A stretch of DNA of 64,000 nt, taken from contig KV920997.1 in assembly GCA_002081555.1 (NCBI GenBank), positions 55,093 to 119,092 on the forward strand, written 5' to 3'. Both the position numbers and the translations under genes were made by a program. This DNA comes from Protostelium mycophagum. Lineage: Eukaryota > Evosea > Variosea > Protosteliida > Protosteliaceae. Positions 61,103 through 64,000 of the stretch are shown piece after piece. The notes below the pieces were generated by a model, which was not told the origin of the DNA, made no database searches, and was given only the letters and a program-made list of their open reading frames with translations. Within the stretch, counting starts at the first letter, position 1. Each line of letters starts with the position of its first letter.

Positions 61103-61358
61103 GGATTCGCCACCAAACCCAGGGTGTAGATCTCACGGCCGTATTCACAACCACCAATTACTGCACCACCAGAACTCGTGTTTGTTGGATGAAACTGTTT
61201 CATGACATGTATTTGATTTCATATATAATGTGAATTGATCTCGCATTGTAATAGGTGGAACGTGAGCCGATATATAAAGAGAAGGAGGGAGGGGGCAGGA
61301 CGACTACACTGTGATGTCAAACACATCTGCCACGGTCACGTGAGCTATTCCAACATCC

Positions 61359-61431
61359 GCTCTTATGGCGCAATCGGTAGCGCGTTCGGCTGTTAACCGA
61401 AAGGTTCCTGGTTCGAGCCCAGGTAGGAGCG
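61359..61431 (+). tRNA. tRNA-Asn (anticodon GTT)
   Basis: The cloverleaf folds completely. The acceptor GCTCTTA pairs with TAGGAGC (one G-T pair), then the D arm, an anticodon stem TTCGG/CCGAA around the loop CTGTTAA with anticodon GTT at 61392-61394, and the T arm CCTGG/CCAGG with TTCGAGC. There is no intron. A TATATAAAG lies about 90 bases upstream (61269-61280), and a T run follows at 61434-61438 as a Pol III terminator. Confidence 0.97.
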
Positions 61432-61457
61432 ATATTTTTGGACGTACACTGCATTTT

Positions 61458-61491
61458 ACTTTTTTTGTGCCCTCCAAGCCCACAATATCGC
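61458..61491. repeat. inverted repeat flanking tRNA-Asn, right arm
   Basis: Reverse complement of the left arm at 61060-61102, lacking its central 9 nt. It begins about 27 bases after the tRNA. Confidence 0.85.
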
Positions 61492-62067
61492 TTCTGTTCA
61501 AAATCTCTGATTTTTGATTTCATCTCAAAACCGCAAGAGTTACTTGGAGGTACTCTCCAGTTTTTTATTGCAAGGTCAGATTTCCCATTTCTCGGGAATA
61601 AACACGTGAATTACCGCGATTTTTACCGTGGAATGGGAATCTGATGAATGCAACATCTGATTTCAAAGAGAAATAAACTTTTTTTTGAAGATGTCATAAT
61701 TTTGGATTCAAATGTTTTTTTTTTCGAAAATAAAGTTGGATTTGGACCCACACCAAAATTATTTTCGAGGTGCGTGTTTTTTGGTTTGCTTGCCAAAAAA
61801 GGTTCGCAATATGAAAGTTTGGTTAGATTCCCTGCATTACGGCAAAATTCCCGGTAGTTAACGTGTTAATGCAGCAAGTGACGCGGTTGAGCAGGAGATT
61901 ATCCCTTGTGGTCTCTTGCATCATAAAAATTATAATTTTTGTTACCGTAAGGTTATGTAAAAACTCTGGTAAGAATTTCGGCATTTACAATGGAATTATT
62001 GCCAAAAATCATGGAAATAATTCTTCTGGGAATGTACAAAAAGATCATGAGTATTGAAATTATTTTT
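61492..62067. other. AT-rich non-coding region
   Basis: No gene supported. Holds two members of the palindrome family: CTCGGGAATAAACACGTGAA onward (61591-61616) and CCCGGTAGTTAACGTGTTAA (about 61850-61869). Confidence 0.5.
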
Positions 62068-63256
62068 TCAGACGTTAATTTCTTCACTCCATTCCACCCT
62101 TTTGTACTTGTAAAATCTCAAAGATATGGGGATGACGTCACAAGAAACTGGTTTGAAGATATGGGAAAATGAAATCCCGAGGATATTGGGGCCAAACATT
62201 GTGGTCAACAGAGAAGCTCTGATCATCTTGGTGAATAAAAGTTCTTTTAACGTAGTTGTAGATGATGGGGAGTGTTGACCCCGCTTTACAGTGTTATTTA
62301 TTCCGAGTGCACAAATCATAAATACGAGTTTATTTGGTGATACTTTCTCTAACTCCTCTGCAAGTCCAATACAACCTTCTCTGGCATTATTTTCTTCGGT
62401 CGTACTGCTTCCTCTGGTGATCTTTGCATCCACACGGACATCATCTTCTAAAACGAGGTCAGATCCATTCATTGATGAATAAATCGTTCACCTCCAATTC
62501 TCGTACTCTGTCTTGTGATGCTTTTTCCTTTTTTTCAGCTATTACTCTGGTCTCAACCGCTTCTGCATGGCTCGTCTGCATGCGGACGTAATCCGACAGT
62601 AACCGCTCATAATTTTTGGACATCAGATCATTCTTCGCTCGTAATGTGGCAGCTTCACGATTTACATGTTCCAGCTGTATCGCGTGGTGTTCGATAGTGG
62701 TCTCTAGTTCTAAATCGAGGAGGTTGAGAGTTTCTTTCATCTTGGTCATCTTAACATGTTAGACGATGCAAAACTCAATTGGCAACATGACGCACCTCGG
62801 CCATCTCCTCGTACTTGGACAACTCTTTCAACATTATGCCGGTCTGCGCAGAGTCTTGATTAAGCTCCAGCTTGTCCTCCAACTCTGTAACCTGTTGAAG
62901 GTTCACAACATATCATGGTTTGGGGAAAGAAGGAATAAATCTCACCTTGTTCGTCATCTCTGATAATCGTTCAGACATTTTCAGACATTTTTCCTCAGAA
63001 CCCATTAACCTCTCTTGTAATTCTCCGACTGTCTGTTGGTATACATCTGGCAAAGTGAGATGGCTGAGAAGGATCCCGATCACATTAAAGATTCCATACC
63101 AGCCAGTCCGCTTCTCGCTTCTATCAGCTGTTCCATTTCCGAGACATAACTTTCGAGAGAGGAAATCTTTGTTTGGAGATCCTTCATCAGGCGGCGTTGT
63201 ACATTTGGAGACATGGAGACTTTGGGTGAAGATATCATCTCGTTATTAATCGTCAT
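62068..63256 (-). CDS. coiled-coil protein
   Basis: ATG 63256 reads MTINNEMISSPKVSMSPNVQ, then heptad-rich exons: LMKDLQTKISSLESYVSEME, QQTVGELQERLMGSEEKCLK, VTELEDKLELNQDSAQTGIM, MKETLNLLDLELETTIEHHA, RLLSDYVRMQTSHAEAVETR, VIAEKKEKASQDRVRELE. The last part, EDDVRVDAKITRGSSTTEEN and LAEELEKVSPNK, is less coiled. The 3' end is uncertain; the frame stays open to 62068 but the tail may be intronic. It is probably a cytoskeletal or vesicle-tether protein; no family recognised. Confidence 0.6.
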
Positions 63257-63556
63257 TATCTGGTGGGATCAGAAGGTGCTGACAGAGGATGCATTATAAG
63301 AAGGCAACTCACATCGTTTCTCGTGGTGTGCGGGTGTTGGCGGCGTTCAGAATGAGCGGGGTACTTCTGAAAATTGAAACTTCGCCCAAATTTGGGATTT
63401 TATTTTCCGAACAGTGGTGCACACAGGAAGCGAACGTCAAATGACACCAATTATTCCGATATTGGAATATCGGAAAGGCTATTGCTTTGGGTGGTTCTGT
63501 GTTGTTAAAGCATCACAGGATTATCTCGTTTTGTGTTCTGTGTCATCGTGAATCAA

Positions 63557-64000
63557 ATGCGGAATCTCCAAGAGGACGATCCAGGTAAAATGGTCGCATT
63601 GTTTGACAAGGACTGTTTTAGAAAACCCCTTTGATCAAGTCCTTCAAGTCGAGAATGGAAATTGGTTCCAAGTCTTTGGGCGTCTTTCCGAAAAAGAAAC
63701 TGCTGTGCGAGAGTGGGCGATCTTTCACAGATATTGGCCACCGAGGGTGAGATTTCACGGAATTTTCTATTCTCATTTGTTTGTGACGAAAATACATCTG
63801 AAAATTCAAAGATTATTACGATGAAATATCCAGATGTTCTTCCAGGAAGAGAATGATTTTCCCGCCAAAATATTCTTTTTATTTCAAATATTTTCTGTCA
63901 AAAAGAAATTTTCAGCATGACTTATGTGACTGAGAAAAATCGTTGAAAATTCGTAGTATTAAAAAAAGCACAGAGAGTGCATGGACAACAGAGCTGGTTT
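63557..64000 (+). CDS. 5' part of an unrecognised gene (runs off the window)
   Basis: MRNLQEDDP spliced over a 44-nt intron to ENPFDQVLQVENGNWFQVFG, RLSEKETAVREWAIFHRYWP, PR, followed by a GTGAG donor at about 63747. Later exons are unclear; a piece reading EENDFPA may follow. The compact Trp-rich peptide looks like the start of a folded domain. The family is unknown. Confidence 0.5.

Noticed and set aside
60642-61203. Two minus-strand frames as a retroelement protein
   Set aside because: No reverse transcriptase, integrase or gag motif is visible; they may be chance frames in old non-coding DNA.
62000-64000. CRISPR array or prokaryotic island
   Set aside because: No regularly spaced direct repeats; all genes have introns and eukaryotic families throughout the window.

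Overview
The window is nuclear DNA from a compact, gene-dense, intron-rich unicellular eukaryote. Nearly every gene is broken into short exons by GT-AG introns, mostly about 17-250 nt. There is a canonical tRNA-Asn and AATAAA polyadenylation signals, and neighbouring genes lie only tens to a few hundred bases apart on both strands. The gene set (4E-BP with a TOS-like tail, an SH2 domain, a receptor-type protein kinase, CLPTM1, MON2, SMYD-type SET/MYND, katanin-like 2) points to Amorphea (an amoebozoan or a protist related to opisthokonts). The sequence alone does not allow a closer placement.

Layout. 0.5-2.9 kb: phenylalanine hydroxylase (+). 3.9-5.3 kb: a seven-transmembrane protein (+). 5.5-10.1 kb: a SMARCAD1/Fun30-type SNF2 remodeller (+). 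10.4-11.2 kb: a coiled-coil protein (+). 11.8-12.1 kb: a small membrane protein (-). 12.7-15.4 kb: CLPTM1 (-). 15.5-23.3 kb: MON2 (-). 23.5-24.0 kb: LSM7 (+). 24.1-24.5 kb: a small unknown protein (-). 24.5-26.3 kb: the proteasome ubiquitin receptor ADRM1/Rpn13 (+). 26.4-27.6 kb: a probably mitochondrial J-domain protein (+). 29.1-29.4 kb: the 3' stub of a cytochrome P450 (-). 29.5-31.2 kb: lysine 6-aminotransferase (-). 31.5-34.2 kb: an ArfGAP/AGFG-like protein that appears fused through a Q/N-rich linker and a zinc finger to an SH2 domain (-). 34.5-35.3 kb: a START-domain protein (+). 35.5-36.0 kb: 4E-BP (+). 36.5-37.4 kb: UTP11 (+). 37.7-40.1 kb: katanin-like AAA ATPase with an assembly gap (-). 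40.5-42.1 kb: a possible Rrn7/TAF1B factor (+). 42.3-43.6 kb: coiled coil (+). 44.1-44.8 kb: phosphoglycerate mutase without its C-terminus (-). 45.1-46.5 kb: Cdc20/Cdh1 (+). 47.0-49.2 kb: a membrane-anchored BBE-type FAD oxidase (-). 49.5-50.1 kb: a Ras-type GTPase (-). 50.2-53.9 kb: a receptor kinase (-). 54.7-55.6 kb: unknown (+). 55.6-57.8 kb: a secreted multi-domain protein (-). 58.0-59.8 kb: SMYD (-). 61.4 kb: tRNA-Asn between inverted repeats. 62.1-63.3 kb: coiled coil (-). 63.6 kb onward: a gene running off the edge (+).

Most genes are unrelated housekeeping functions packed together: translation control, ribosome biogenesis, the proteasome, endosome-Golgi traffic and the cell cycle. 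The nearest thing to a functional theme is signalling and membrane biology at 49.5-57.8 kb (Ras, receptor kinase, secreted multi-domain protein), but no operon-like logic is implied.

The most unusual signals lie in non-coding structure. Several introns end in nearly the same 14-16 base block (TTGAC/CTGAC-NN-GTTGTAG). One intron is only 17 nt by frame and homology. TAA stop codons repeatedly lie inside AATAAA signals. There are three families of small inverted-repeat elements. A 217-bp tandem duplication carries a perfectly inverted 38-bp core over a gene start. The ArfGAP-SH2 architecture is the most interesting protein.
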